Shown here piece after piece: positions 1 to 13,924 of a stretch of 64,000 nt of DNA. Every line of letters starts with the position of its first letter. Position 1 is the first letter of the stretch. Below the pieces are notes generated by a model. The model did not search any database, was not told the origin of the DNA, and saw only the letters and a list, made by a program, of their open reading frames with translations. This stretch comes from Sinorhizobium chiapasense (GTDB lineage: Bacteria; Pseudomonadota; Alphaproteobacteria; Rhizobiales; Rhizobiaceae), in NCBI RefSeq assembly GCF_036488675.1, contig NZ_CP133148.1:3308001-3372000 (forward strand), in the 5' to 3' direction. The position numbers were made by a program, and so were the translations under genes.

Positions 1-1755
1 GGCTTCTTCGGCGCCTTCCGCGATACGCTGCAGGCCCGAAAGCAGCATCCGGACGACAGGATTGCCGTCCTCTCACCCGGCATTGCCAATGAGACCTATT
101 TCGAGCACGCCTATATCGCCCGCTACCTCGGCTTCATGCTGCTCGAAGGCGAGGACCTGACGGTGGTCGGTGGCCGCGTCATGGTGCGCACCGTTGCCGG
201 CCTCAAGCCTATCGGCGTGCTTTGGCGCCGCCTCGATGCGGCCTTCGCCGATCCGCTCGAACTCAACCAATCCTCCCATATCGGCACGCCCGGGATCGTC
301 GAGGCGCTGAGGGCCGGCTCCGTCTCGATCGTCAACGCACTCGGCTCGGGCATCGTGGAGACCCGCGCCTTCCTCGCCTTCACGCCGGCGATCTGTCGTC
401 ACCTGCTCGGCGAGGAGCAAAAGCTGCCGTCGATCGCTACCTGGTGGTGCGGGCAGCAGGCCGAACGCAACAATGTCGCCGGCAATGTCGAGCGCATGGT
501 GATCGGCCCCGCCTATTCGACCCGTCCCTTCTTCGACGACAACGGACAGTCCGTCCTCGGCACCTCACTGTGCGAGGGCGACACCTCGGTCTCGGAATGG
601 CTCGGAACCGGTGGCGGCAAGCTGGTGGGCCAGGAGGTCGTCACCCTGTCGACGACCCCCGCCTGGGTGCGCGGCCGGCTGACGCCGCGGCCGATGAGCT
701 TGCGGGTCTTTGCCGCGCGCACGCGCGACGGCTGGCAGATCATGCCGGGCGGTTTTGCCCGCATCGGCTCCGGCGACGACGTCGCGGCGATCGCGATGAA
801 GGCGGGCGGCACGGCCGCCGATGTCTGGATCGTCAGCAACAAGCCGGTCGAGCACACGACGCTGCTCCCGGCCGAGGAGAGCTTCACGCGCAACATGCCG
901 GGGAGCCTGCCGAGCCGCGCGGCGGATAATCTCTTCTGGCTCGGCCGCTATATCGAGCGGGCGGAAGGCGCTCTCAGGATCCTGCGCGCCTGGCACGGAC
1001 GCTTTGCCGAAGCCGCCGACCCGAACATGCCGCTTCTGAAGGACGTCACCGACTACCTGGCGGCTCTCGACATCAATGCGCGGCAACCGGTGCCCGACAG
1101 CCTGCTTGCCAATATCGACAGCGCGCTCGTCAGCGCCGGCAATATCCGCGACCGGTTCTCGCCCGACGGGTGGCTGGCCCTCAACGATCTGTCGCGAACG
1201 GCTCGGAAGTTCGGCGCGACGGTGCAGGCCGGCGACGACGCCACGCATGCGATGACCATTCTGTTGCGCAAGCTTGCGGGCTTTGCCGGTCTCGTCCACG
1301 AAAACATGTACCGCTTCACCGGCTGGCGTTTCCTGTCGATCGGTCGCTACATCGAGCGCGGCCTCCACATGACTCGCCTGCTTGGCCACATGTCGGGACC
1401 CGAAGCTCCGGACGGGGCCTTTGACATGCTGCTCGAGATCGGCGACAGCGTCATGACCCACCGCCGCCGCTACAACGTCAACACGGCAGCACTGACCGTC
1501 ACCGACCTGCTCGCCCTCGATCCGCTCAATCCGCGCTCGGTTCTTTATCAGTTGAACGAGATCAAGACCGAGGTGGAGCTTTTGCCGAACGCGTTCGTCA
1601 ACGGTCAGATGTCACCCTTCTATCGCGAGACGATGCGGCTCCATTCCGGTCTTGCCGTGATGACGCCTGAAGCAATGACCGCGACCGTCTACAAGCAGCT
1701 GGAACGGGATCTTGAAAGGCTTTCGGACCTGCTCGCGCAAACCTATCTGGGATAG
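1..1755 (+). CDS. Circularly permuted ATP-grasp / alpha-E fusion protein (5' truncated)
   Basis: The reading frame is open from base 1 with no start of its own, so the N-terminus lies outside the window; an internal ATG at 136 is not the true start. The visible 584 codons hold the end of a circularly permuted type 2 ATP-grasp domain (DUF404/DUF407 type). From about base 900 follows an alpha-E domain (DUF403 type), recognisable from the segment LFWLGRYIERAE and the later YIERGLHM repeat of the same theme. ATP-grasp enzymes of this class are thought to ligate amino acids or peptides, but the substrate is unknown. The gene is followed on the same strand by a transglutaminase-like protease gene, the classical partner of this family. 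The TAG stop abuts a mosaic repeat. Family assignment is confident, function is not. Confidence 0.88.
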   Translation, partial: GFFGAFRDTLQARKQHPDDRIAVLSPGIANETYFEHAYIARYLGFMLLEGEDLTVVGGRVMVRTVAGLKPIGVLWRRLDAAFADPLELNQSSHIGTPGIVEALRAGSVSIVNALGSGIVETRAFLAFTPAICRHLLGEEQKLPSIATWWCGQQAERNNVAGNVERMVIGPAYSTRPFFDDNGQSVLGTSLCEGDTSVSEWLGTGGGKLVGQEVVTLSTTPAWVRGRLTPRPMSLRVFAARTRDGWQIMPGGFARIGSGDDVAAIAMKAGGTAADVWIVSNKPVEHTTLLPAEESFTRNMPGSLPSRAADNLFWLGRYIERAEGALRILRAWHGRFAEAADPNMPLLKDVTDYLAALDINARQPVPDSLLANIDSALVSAGNIRDRFSPDGWLALNDLSRTARKFGATVQAGDDATHAMTILLRKLAGFAGLVHENMYRFTGWRFLSIGRYIERGLHMTRLLGHMSGPEAPDGAFDMLLEIGDSVMTHRRRYNVNTAALTVTDLLALDPLNPRSVLYQLNEIKTEVELLPNAFVNGQMSPFYRETMRLHSGLAVMTPEAMTATVYKQLERDLERLSDLLAQTYLG

Positions 1756-1909
1756 AGCGCCGCGCGTTCAATGAACGCGCAAAGGACGCTCTAGAACTTT
1801 GAACCTAGAGCATCTTTTCTGCTTTCAGTGATTCCACTTGGAAGCAGGATGCTCTAGAGCGGGATGAAGAAAAGTGCGAGCGGTTTTCCGCCCGCATCCC
1901 GCTCCAACT
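1754..1909. repeat. Composite intergenic mosaic repeat (two modules)
   Basis: The spacer is almost entirely repeat. Module A (1754-1857) begins AGAGCGCCGCGCGTTC, contains short inverted arms, and ends GGATGCTCTAG. It recurs at 9106-9207 and 52323-52428. Module B (1857-1909) is a palindrome running from GAGCGGGATGA to CATCCCGCTC, recurring at 15952, 58412 and 62949. Such mosaic elements are known in Rhizobiaceae (RIME-like). The stop codon of the upstream gene lies in the element edge. Confidence 0.75.
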
Positions 1910-1931
1910 TATTGGAAACGAAGGGCACGGC

Positions 1932-2813
1932 TTGATGCTCTACGACATCAACCTGAAGATCACCTACGGCTACGAGGTCCCGGTCGCCGGCGGACGCCAT
2001 CTCGTGCGGGTGTTGCCGGCCTCGATCCCCGGTCGTCAACGGCTTGTCGTCGGCTCGATAGGCTGCCAACCGACCCCCGGCGAACGGGTCGAAAGCGTGG
2101 ACTTCTTCGCGAATCCGACCACATCCATCCTTTTCCGTTCGGTGCATGACAGCCTCGCCATTCGCATGCAGGCGCGCGTTCAGGTGGAACCGCAGGCGCT
2201 CACTGCCGATCTCACTCCGCCTCTTGCAGGTCTTCCATCACAGCTCGCCGCATGCTGGTCGGTCGATGCGGAATCTCCGCACCATTTTGTCGGGCCGAGT
2301 CCGCTCTTGCAGGACGCCCCGGAGATCGCGGCCTACGCACGCGCGATCGCCGGCGAAGGAATGACCGTGCGGCAGATCGGGACGGCGATCTGCGAGCGCA
2401 TCCACCGCGACTTCGCCTATGATGCCGAGGCAACGACCGTGAACACGACGCCTGCCGAAGCCTTCACGCTCAAGCGCGGCGTCTGCCAGGACTTCGCACA
2501 TGTGATGATCGTTGCCCTTCGCAGCCTCGGCATCCCGGCGGGCTATGTCAGCGGTTTCCTCAGAACCTTGCCGCCACCAGGCAAGGAACGGCTGGAAGGC
2601 GCCGACGCGATGCATGCCTGGGTTCGCTTCTGGTGTGGCAGCGCGGGCGGCTGGATGGAACTCGACCCGACGAACAATATTCCGGCCGGCACGGATCACA
2701 TCGTCGTAGGTCACGGCCGTGACTATGGCGACGTCGCGCCCGTCATCGGCATACTCAAGAGCTATGGCAGCCATACGACTGAACAGGCCGTGGACGTCAT
2801 TCCCGTCGGCTGA
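1932..2813 (+). CDS. Transglutaminase-like cysteine protease family protein
   Basis: This 293-residue protein has an N-terminal beta-rich Bact_transglu_N-type region (residues about 1-90) and a C-terminal transglutaminase core. The catalytic triad is visible: Cys in GVCQDFAHVMI, His in DAMHAWVRFW, and Asp in WMELDPTNN. Bacterial members are generally regarded as amidases or peptidases rather than cross-linkers. No signal peptide is evident, so it probably acts in the cytoplasm. It follows the ATP-grasp/alpha-E gene; the pair recurs in many bacteria and is suspected of making and trimming an unidentified peptide. The ATG at 1932 lies just after the mosaic repeat. Confidence 0.85.
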   Translation: MMLYDINLKITYGYEVPVAGGRHLVRVLPASIPGRQRLVVGSIGCQPTPGERVESVDFFANPTTSILFRSVHDSLAIRMQARVQVEPQALTADLTPPLAGLPSQLAACWSVDAESPHHFVGPSPLLQDAPEIAAYARAIAGEGMTVRQIGTAICERIHRDFAYDAEATTVNTTPAEAFTLKRGVCQDFAHVMIVALRSLGIPAGYVSGFLRTLPPPGKERLEGADAMHAWVRFWCGSAGGWMELDPTNNIPAGTDHIVVGHGRDYGDVAPVIGILKSYGSHTTEQAVDVIPVG

Positions 2814-3003
2814 CCCGAATTGATACAGCCGGGTCCCGTTTCCGGACAACCAACCGCGGGAAAATCGTTTGAAAGCACGGATTTCTTCCGAAATTCATTA
2901 AAATTCAAACAATTACCTGAACGAGATTGTAATCCATCGCCGCTAATGTCGGCCCAAGCTTGCAATGTATGGCTTGGGGTGTGCAAAGATGGGAAGACGA
3001 TCC

Positions 3004-4254
3004 ATGATAAGCCGATCCTTCGGCATGATGTTAAAGGACCGCGGCGGTAATTTCGGAATGATGACGGCGCTGGTGGCGCCGCTGCTGCTGGCGGCGGGCG
3101 GTGTTTCCATCGACATGGCCAACATGCTGATGACCAAGAACCAGCTCCAGGATGCCACCGATGCCGCAGCGCTCGCCGCCGCTTCCGCGCTGGTCTCCAA
3201 CGAACAGCCCAACATCGAAGCGGCCAAGTCGATCGCGCGCAAATTCCTGAAGGCGCAGATGGCAAGCTCGGGCGCGGCCGACACCCCCGCCGATGGCGAG
3301 CAGTCAGGAACGGCAACCGCCGGCGCTGCGGACAGCGCAGAGGCCGCTTCCGAGGCGCCGAATTGGGACGATATCAATACCTCGCAGGTGAACATCACCG
3401 AGACCCCCAACGGCATCAAGGGGAAATCCTTCGAGGTTTCGATCGTCAACAAGCACCGGATCGAGTTCAACGCGATGACGCGCCTGCTTGGCACGGATTC
3501 GATCGAGCTCGAAACCCGGGCAACGGCGGAAAGCTCAACCGAGAGCAAGAACGCGCTCTCCATGTATCTCGTACTCGACCGTTCTGGATCGATGGCCTGG
3601 AAAACGAATACGATCGATACGACGAAGACCAAGTGCCCCAACTACACGGAGGCGAACTGGAGCAGGTATCCGAATCTTTCGGCGACCAGCCCGTGCTACG
3701 TCACCAAGGTCAACGCGCTGAAAACCGCGGCCAGCGACCTGTTCGCCCAGCTGATGCTCGCCGATCCGGAATCGATATACGTCCGCACCGGCGCCGTCTC
3801 CTACAACGCATCGCAGGATCCCGCTGGCAGCCTCGCCTGGGGAACGACGGGAGCAGCAGCTTATGTCAATGCGCTGGTCGCGACCGGCGGCACGGCCTCG
3901 GGCAGTGCCTTCAAGACCGCCTACCAGAAGGTGATCGCATCGACGGAAGACACGGCGCACAACAACAAGAACGGCCAGGTTCCGACGAAATACATCGTCT
4001 TCATGACCGATGGCGAGAACAACTACGCCAACGACGACACGGTCACCAAGTACTGGTGCGACATCGCCAAGGCCAACAAGGTTGAGATCTACAGCGTCGC
4101 CTTCATGGCGCCGGACCGCGGCCAGGCCCTCCTGAAATATTGCGCCACCTCCTCCTCGCATTATTTCGAGGCTGAGGAAGCGGCTGACCTCGTTGCCGCC
4201 TTCAAGGCAATCGGCGAACGGGCCTCCGCCATGGTCTCCCGCCTCACCGAATAG
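3004..4254 (+). CDS. TadG-like pilus-assembly/VWA domain protein
   Basis: The N-terminus carries a TadE/TadG-type segment: a short basic stretch, then GGNFGMMTALVAPLLLAAGG as membrane anchor, then a helix rich in Ala and Asp (ATDAAALAAASAL). From about residue 185 follows a von Willebrand factor A domain with the MIDAS motif DRSGS and a later MTDGEN loop. The family is linked to Flp/Tad pili or to surface adhesion, but no tad genes lie nearby, so this is an orphan. I start at ATG 3004 because GGGAAG lies 7 nt upstream; ATGs at 2965 and 2989 in the same frame are alternatives. A strong terminator follows. Confidence 0.8.
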   Translation: MISRSFGMMLKDRGGNFGMMTALVAPLLLAAGGVSIDMANMLMTKNQLQDATDAAALAAASALVSNEQPNIEAAKSIARKFLKAQMASSGAADTPADGEQSGTATAGAADSAEAASEAPNWDDINTSQVNITETPNGIKGKSFEVSIVNKHRIEFNAMTRLLGTDSIELETRATAESSTESKNALSMYLVLDRSGSMAWKTNTIDTTKTKCPNYTEANWSRYPNLSATSPCYVTKVNALKTAASDLFAQLMLADPESIYVRTGAVSYNASQDPAGSLAWGTTGAAAYVNALVATGGTASGSAFKTAYQKVIASTEDTAHNNKNGQVPTKYIVFMTDGENNYANDDTVTKYWCDIAKANKVEIYSVAFMAPDRGQALLKYCATSSSHYFEAEEAADLVAAFKAIGERASAMVSRLTE

Positions 4255-4277
4255 TCCGAAGCGAAACCGCTCTTTGC

Positions 4278-4310
4278 ATGCCGCCCGGCCTCGCCGGGCG
4301 GCATTTTTCG
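4278..4310 (+). terminator. Rho-independent terminator after the TadG-like gene
   Basis: An 11-bp perfect stem (arms 4278-4288 and 4294-4304), a 5-nt loop and a T run at 4304-4308, located 23 nt after the stop codon. It isolates the TadG-like gene from the glycogen operon. Confidence 0.85.
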
Positions 4311-4327
4311 TTATGCGCAAGTACATG

Positions 4328-4356
4328 TTGCAAGCGCTTCGGATCGATGCATAAAT
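4328..4356 (+). promoter_or_regulatory. Candidate sigma-70 promoter of the glycogen operon
   Basis: TTGCAA (4328-4333), a 17-nt spacer and ATAAAT (4351-4356) lie between the terminator and the glgP start, about 80 nt upstream of the ATG. This is pattern matching only. Confidence 0.4.
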
Positions 4357-4434
4357 TGCCTTAACTCCGGTCGGCGCCGGCCCGCGGCCTCCCATACGCA
4401 AAAAGGGCAAACAGAAAAAAGGCATGACAGTTCT

Positions 4435-6896
<2,462 letters not shown>

Positions 6897-6900
<4 letters not shown>

Positions 6901-9107
6901 CGGTTTCGCCCGGCAAGGACCCAGCGCCCGCACCGTCGGGTGTGCTGCCAGCGCCGGATATCGCGGCAATACTTTCCGGCACCCACGACAATCCGTTCGC
7001 TGTCCTCGGCGTTCATGCCGCCGGCCAGAACTATGTTGCACGCTGCTTCATCCCGGGCGCCGAAGCCGTGACGGCAGAAACACTCTCCGGCAAGGAAATC
7101 GGCACGCTCAACCGGCGCGACGACGCGGGCTTCTTCGAGGGCTTCGTGTCTCTGCGCAAGGAGCAGCCCATTCGTTATCGCGCCATCAACAGCGGCGGCG
7201 AATGGATCGTTGTCGATCCCTACAGTTTCGGCCCCGTTCTCGGGCCGATGGACGACTACTATATCCGCGAAGGCTCGCATCTCCGGCTCTTCGACAAGAT
7301 GGGCGCTCATCCGATCGCGCATGACGGCGCGGAAGGCTTCCACTTTGCCGTCTGGGCGCCGAACGCACGCCGCGTTTCGGTGGTCGGCAGTTTCAACGAC
7401 TGGGACGGACGCCGGCACGTCATGCGCCTGCGCGCCGATACCGGCATCTGGGAAATATTCATTCCCGGCGTACCTGCTGGCGCGCCATACAAGTATGAGA
7501 TCCTCGACAACTCGGGGACGCTCTTGCCATTGAAGGCGGACCCCTTCGCCCGCCGCTCGGAACTGCGCCCCGATACGGCTTCGATGACGACGGGCGAGAT
7601 CGCGCAGGTCTGGGAGGACGAAGCGCATCGCCAGCATTGGGCCGAGGTCGATCCGCGCCGGCAGCCGATTTCAATCTACGAGGTCCATGCCGCCTCCTGG
7701 CAGCGGCGCGACAATGGCGAAATGCTCTCCTGGGACGAACTGGCGGACCGACTCATTCCCTACTGCGTCGACATGGGCTTCACGCACATCGAGTTCCTGC
7801 CGATTTCCGAATTTCCGTTCGATCCATCCTGGGGCTATCAGACCACCGGCCTCTACGCACCGACCGCTCGTTTCGGCGAACCCGAGGGTTTCGCCCGCTT
7901 CGTCAACGGCTGCCACAAGGTCGGCATCGGCGTCATCCTCGACTGGGTGCCGGCGCATTTCCCCACCGACGAGCACGGCTTACGCTGGTTCGACGGAACC
8001 GCGCTTTACGAGCATGCGGACCCGCGCCAGGGCTTTCACCCCGACTGGAACACGGCGATCTACAATTTCGGCCGCCAGGAGGTTCTCGCCTACCTCGTCA
8101 ACAACGCCCTCTATTGGGCGGAGAAGTTCCACGTCGACGGTCTGCGCGTCGATGCGGTCGCGTCGATGCTCTATCTCGACTACTCGCGCGAGTACGGCGA
8201 GTGGGTGCCGAACGAATATGGCGGCAACGAAAACCTCGAAGCCGTCCGCTTCCTGCAGACAATGAACACCCGTCTCTACGGAATCCACCAAGGCGTCCTG
8301 ACGATCGCCGAGGAGTCGACCTCCTGGCCGAAGGTCTCGCATCCGGTGCATGCGGGCGGCCTCGGCTTCGGCTTCAAGTGGAACATGGGCTTCATGCACG
8401 ACACGCTGCAATATCTCATGCGCGAGCCTGTGCACCGGAAGTTCCACCACAACGACATGACCTTCGGGCTGCTTTACGCCTTCAGCGAGAACTTCGTGCT
8501 GCCGCTGTCGCATGACGAGGTGGTGCACGGCAAGGGATCGCTGATCGCCAAGATGGCCGGCGACGACTGGCAGAAGTTCGCCAATCTCAGGGCCTATTAC
8601 GCCTTCATGTGGGGCTATCCCGGCAAGAAGCTCCTCTTCATGGGCCAGGAATTCGCCCAGTGGCGCGAATGGTCGGAGGATCGCGCACTCGACTGGAACC
8701 TGCTCGAATACAATCTGCACGAGGGAATGCGTCGCCTGATACGCGACCTGAACGGCACTTACCGCTCGAAAGCGGCGCTGCATGCGCGAGATTGCGAGGG
8801 CGAGGGTTTCGAGTGGCTGATCGCGGACGACCGGGACAATTCGGTTTTTGCCTGGCTCAGAAAAGCTCCGGGACAAAAACTCGTCGCGGTCGTCACCAAT
8901 TTCACCCCGGTCTACCGGGAACGTTACGACATACCGCTTCCGGTCGCGGGACGATGGAAGGAAATCCTCAACACCGATGCGGAGATCTATGGAGGGAGTG
9001 GCAAAGGCAACGGCGGTGCCGTGCACGCGGAGCAAAAATCAACGGGAATAACGGTCGCCACCATCACGTTGCCGCCTCTGGCAACACTGATGCTGGAGCA
9101 GGACTAG
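6897..9107 (+). CDS. glgB: 1,4-alpha-glucan branching enzyme
   Basis: This 736-residue GH13 enzyme introduces alpha-1,6 branches into glycogen. It carries an N-terminal extension domain, a CBM48-type domain (about residues 125-225, ending before PFARRSELRP), and a TIM barrel with the expected motifs: GVILDWVPAHF, GLRVDAVASMLY with the nucleophile Asp, IAEESTSWP with the acid/base Glu, and LSHDEVVHGK. Length fits the long bacterial GlgB class. The start overlaps the glgP stop by 4 nt. A mosaic repeat separates its stop from glgC, so expression of glgC could be partly uncoupled. Confidence 0.97.
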
Positions 9108-9207
9108 AGCGCCGCGCGTTCAATGAACGCCAAAGGACGCTCCAGGATTTTGAATCCAGGGCATCTTTTGCGCTTCCGTGATTCCACTTGAAAGCAGGAT
9201 GCTCCAG
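9106..9207. repeat. Mosaic repeat module A, copy 2
   Basis: Starts AGAGCGCCGCGCGTTC and ends GGATGCTCCAG; close to the copies at 1754 and 52323. It sits at the glgB stop and contains an in-frame ATG (9188) that could be mistaken for the glgC start. Confidence 0.75.
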
Positions 9208-9316
9208 CGCACTCGTGCGCTGCGAGCGAAGCGAAAAGAATTTGCGTGGGCCGCAAGGCGTCTCAGAAAACCGCCTGGCTGTCCTCGAAAAACAGCGATT
9301 TTGGGGAGGACAAACG

Positions 9317-10576
9317 GTGGAAAAACGTACACAACCTCTGGCCCGCGATGCCATGGCCTATGTTCTCGCCGGCGGCCGCGGCAGTCGCCTGAAGGAATTG
9401 ACCGACCGCCGCGCCAAACCGGCCGTCTATTTCGGCGGCAAGGCGCGCATCATCGATTTCGCGCTCTCCAATGCGCTCAATTCCGGCATCCGCCGCATCG
9501 GTGTCGCCACCCAGTACAAGGCGCATTCGCTGATCCGGCATCTGCAGCGCGGCTGGAACTTCTTTCGCCCCGAGCGCAATGAGAGTTTCGATATTCTGCC
9601 GGCAAGCCAACGTGTCTCCGAAACGCAGTGGTATGAAGGTACGGCCGACGCCGTCTTTCAGAACATCGACATCATCGAGGATCACGGCGTCGAATACATG
9701 GTCATCCTCGCCGGCGACCATGTCTACAAGATGGACTATGAATTGATGCTGCAACAGCACGTCGACTCCGGCGCAGATGTGACGGTCGGGTGCCTGGAAG
9801 TGCCGCGGATGGAGGCGACTGGCTTCGGCGTCATGCACGTCGACAACGAAGACCGCATCATTGCGTTTGTCGAGAAGCCGGCCGACCCGCCCGGCATCCC
9901 GGGCAATCCGGAACTGGCGCTCGCCTCGATGGGCATCTACGTGTTCCACACCAAGTTCCTGATGGATCTCTTGCGCCGTGACGCCGCCGACCCGAAATCG
10001 AGCCGCGACTTCGGCAAGGACATCATCCCCTACATCGTCGACAACGGAAAGGCGGTTGCCCACCGCTTCACCCGGTCCTGCGTCCGCTCGGATTTCGAGC
10101 GCGAGGCCTATTGGCGCGACGTCGGCACGATCGATGCCTACTGGCAGGCCAATATCGACCTCACGCACGTGACACCCGAACTCGATATCTATGACAACAC
10201 CTGGCCGATCTGGACCTTTGCCGAGATCAAGCCACCGGCGAAATTCGTGCATGACGACGAGAATCGCCGCGGCTCGGCGACCTCGTCGCTCGTTTCAGGC
10301 GATTGCATCATCTCCGGCGCCGCGCTCAACAAGAGTCTCCTGTTCACCGGCGTCCGGGTCAATTCATACTCCAGACTCGAAAATGCCGTAGTTCTCCCGG
10401 ACGTGAGCATTGGGCGGCATTCGACGCTGCGCAATGTGGTCATCGACAGCCGCGTCGTCATTCCTGAGGGCCTGGTCGTCGGCGACGATCCGGAACTTGA
10501 CGCCAAGCGCTTCCGCCGCACGGAAAGCGGCGTCTGCCTGATCACACAATCGATGATCGACAAGCTGGGAATGTAG
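9317..10576 (+). CDS. glgC: Glucose-1-phosphate adenylyltransferase
   Basis: ADP-glucose pyrophosphorylase catalyses the committed step of glycogen synthesis. The N-terminus holds the nucleotide-binding signature [20 protein letters not shown]. The sugar-phosphate region reads [14 protein letters not shown] and the C-terminal part is a left-handed beta-helix-like domain. I choose GTG at 9317: it has GGGGAGGA at 9303-9310 as ribosome binding site 6 nt upstream and gives 419 residues beginning (M)[12 protein letters not shown], as in Agrobacterium GlgC. The in-frame ATG at 9188 lies inside a mosaic repeat and is rejected. Allosteric activation by fructose-6-phosphate and pyruvate is known for the rhizobial/Agrobacterium enzyme. 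glgA follows after 6 nt. Confidence 0.96.
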   Translation: MEKRTQPLARDAMAYVLAGGRGSRLKELTDRRAKPAVYFGGKARIIDFALSNALNSGIRRIGVATQYKAHSLIRHLQRGWNFFRPERNESFDILPASQRVSETQWYEGTADAVFQNIDIIEDHGVEYMVILAGDHVYKMDYELMLQQHVDSGADVTVGCLEVPRMEATGFGVMHVDNEDRIIAFVEKPADPPGIPGNPELALASMGIYVFHTKFLMDLLRRDAADPKSSRDFGKDIIPYIVDNGKAVAHRFTRSCVRSDFEREAYWRDVGTIDAYWQANIDLTHVTPELDIYDNTWPIWTFAEIKPPAKFVHDDENRRGSATSSLVSGDCIISGAALNKSLLFTGVRVNSYSRLENAVVLPDVSIGRHSTLRNVVIDSRVVIPEGLVVGDDPELDAKRFRRTESGVCLITQSMIDKLGM

Positions 10577-10582
10577 CCGCGT

Positions 10583-13659
<3,077 letters not shown>

Positions 13660-13712
13660 GGCGCTGTATCGAGGAGGGCCGCGATGCGCGGCCCTCCCTC
13701 TCCGGCCTTCTT

Positions 13713-13883
13713 ACCCCTTCTGCCCTGCCGGGCATCTCCCCCACAAGGGGGGAGATCGGCTCGCGGCGAGCCCCTCGCTCCAACAGGGAACCCTTACAAT
13801 TCGAAGCCTTGCGATGGGGCACCGAGCGGGCCACATCCATTCTCCCCCCTTGTGGGGGAGATGCCCGGCAGGGCAGAGGGGGT
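13713..13883. repeat. Long inverted repeat of palindromic elements between pgm and glgX
   Basis: The left arm at 13713-13756 and right arm at 13839-13883 are near-perfect reverse complements of about 44 nt, separated by about 82 nt. Each arm is itself a small palindrome of the type CCGGGCATCTCCCCC. In RNA this would fold into a long hairpin within the operon, so it could terminate, attenuate or stabilise transcript between pgm and glgX. Confidence 0.75.
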
Positions 13884-13924
13884 GAGCGGGACATGACGTC
13901 AACCACATCAGAAGGGGGCCCTTC

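Noticed and set aside
9188..9316. N-terminal extension of GlgC from ATG 9188
   Set aside because: The first codons lie in a mosaic repeat, lack a ribosome binding site and have no counterpart in GlgC proteins; GTG 9317 fits better.
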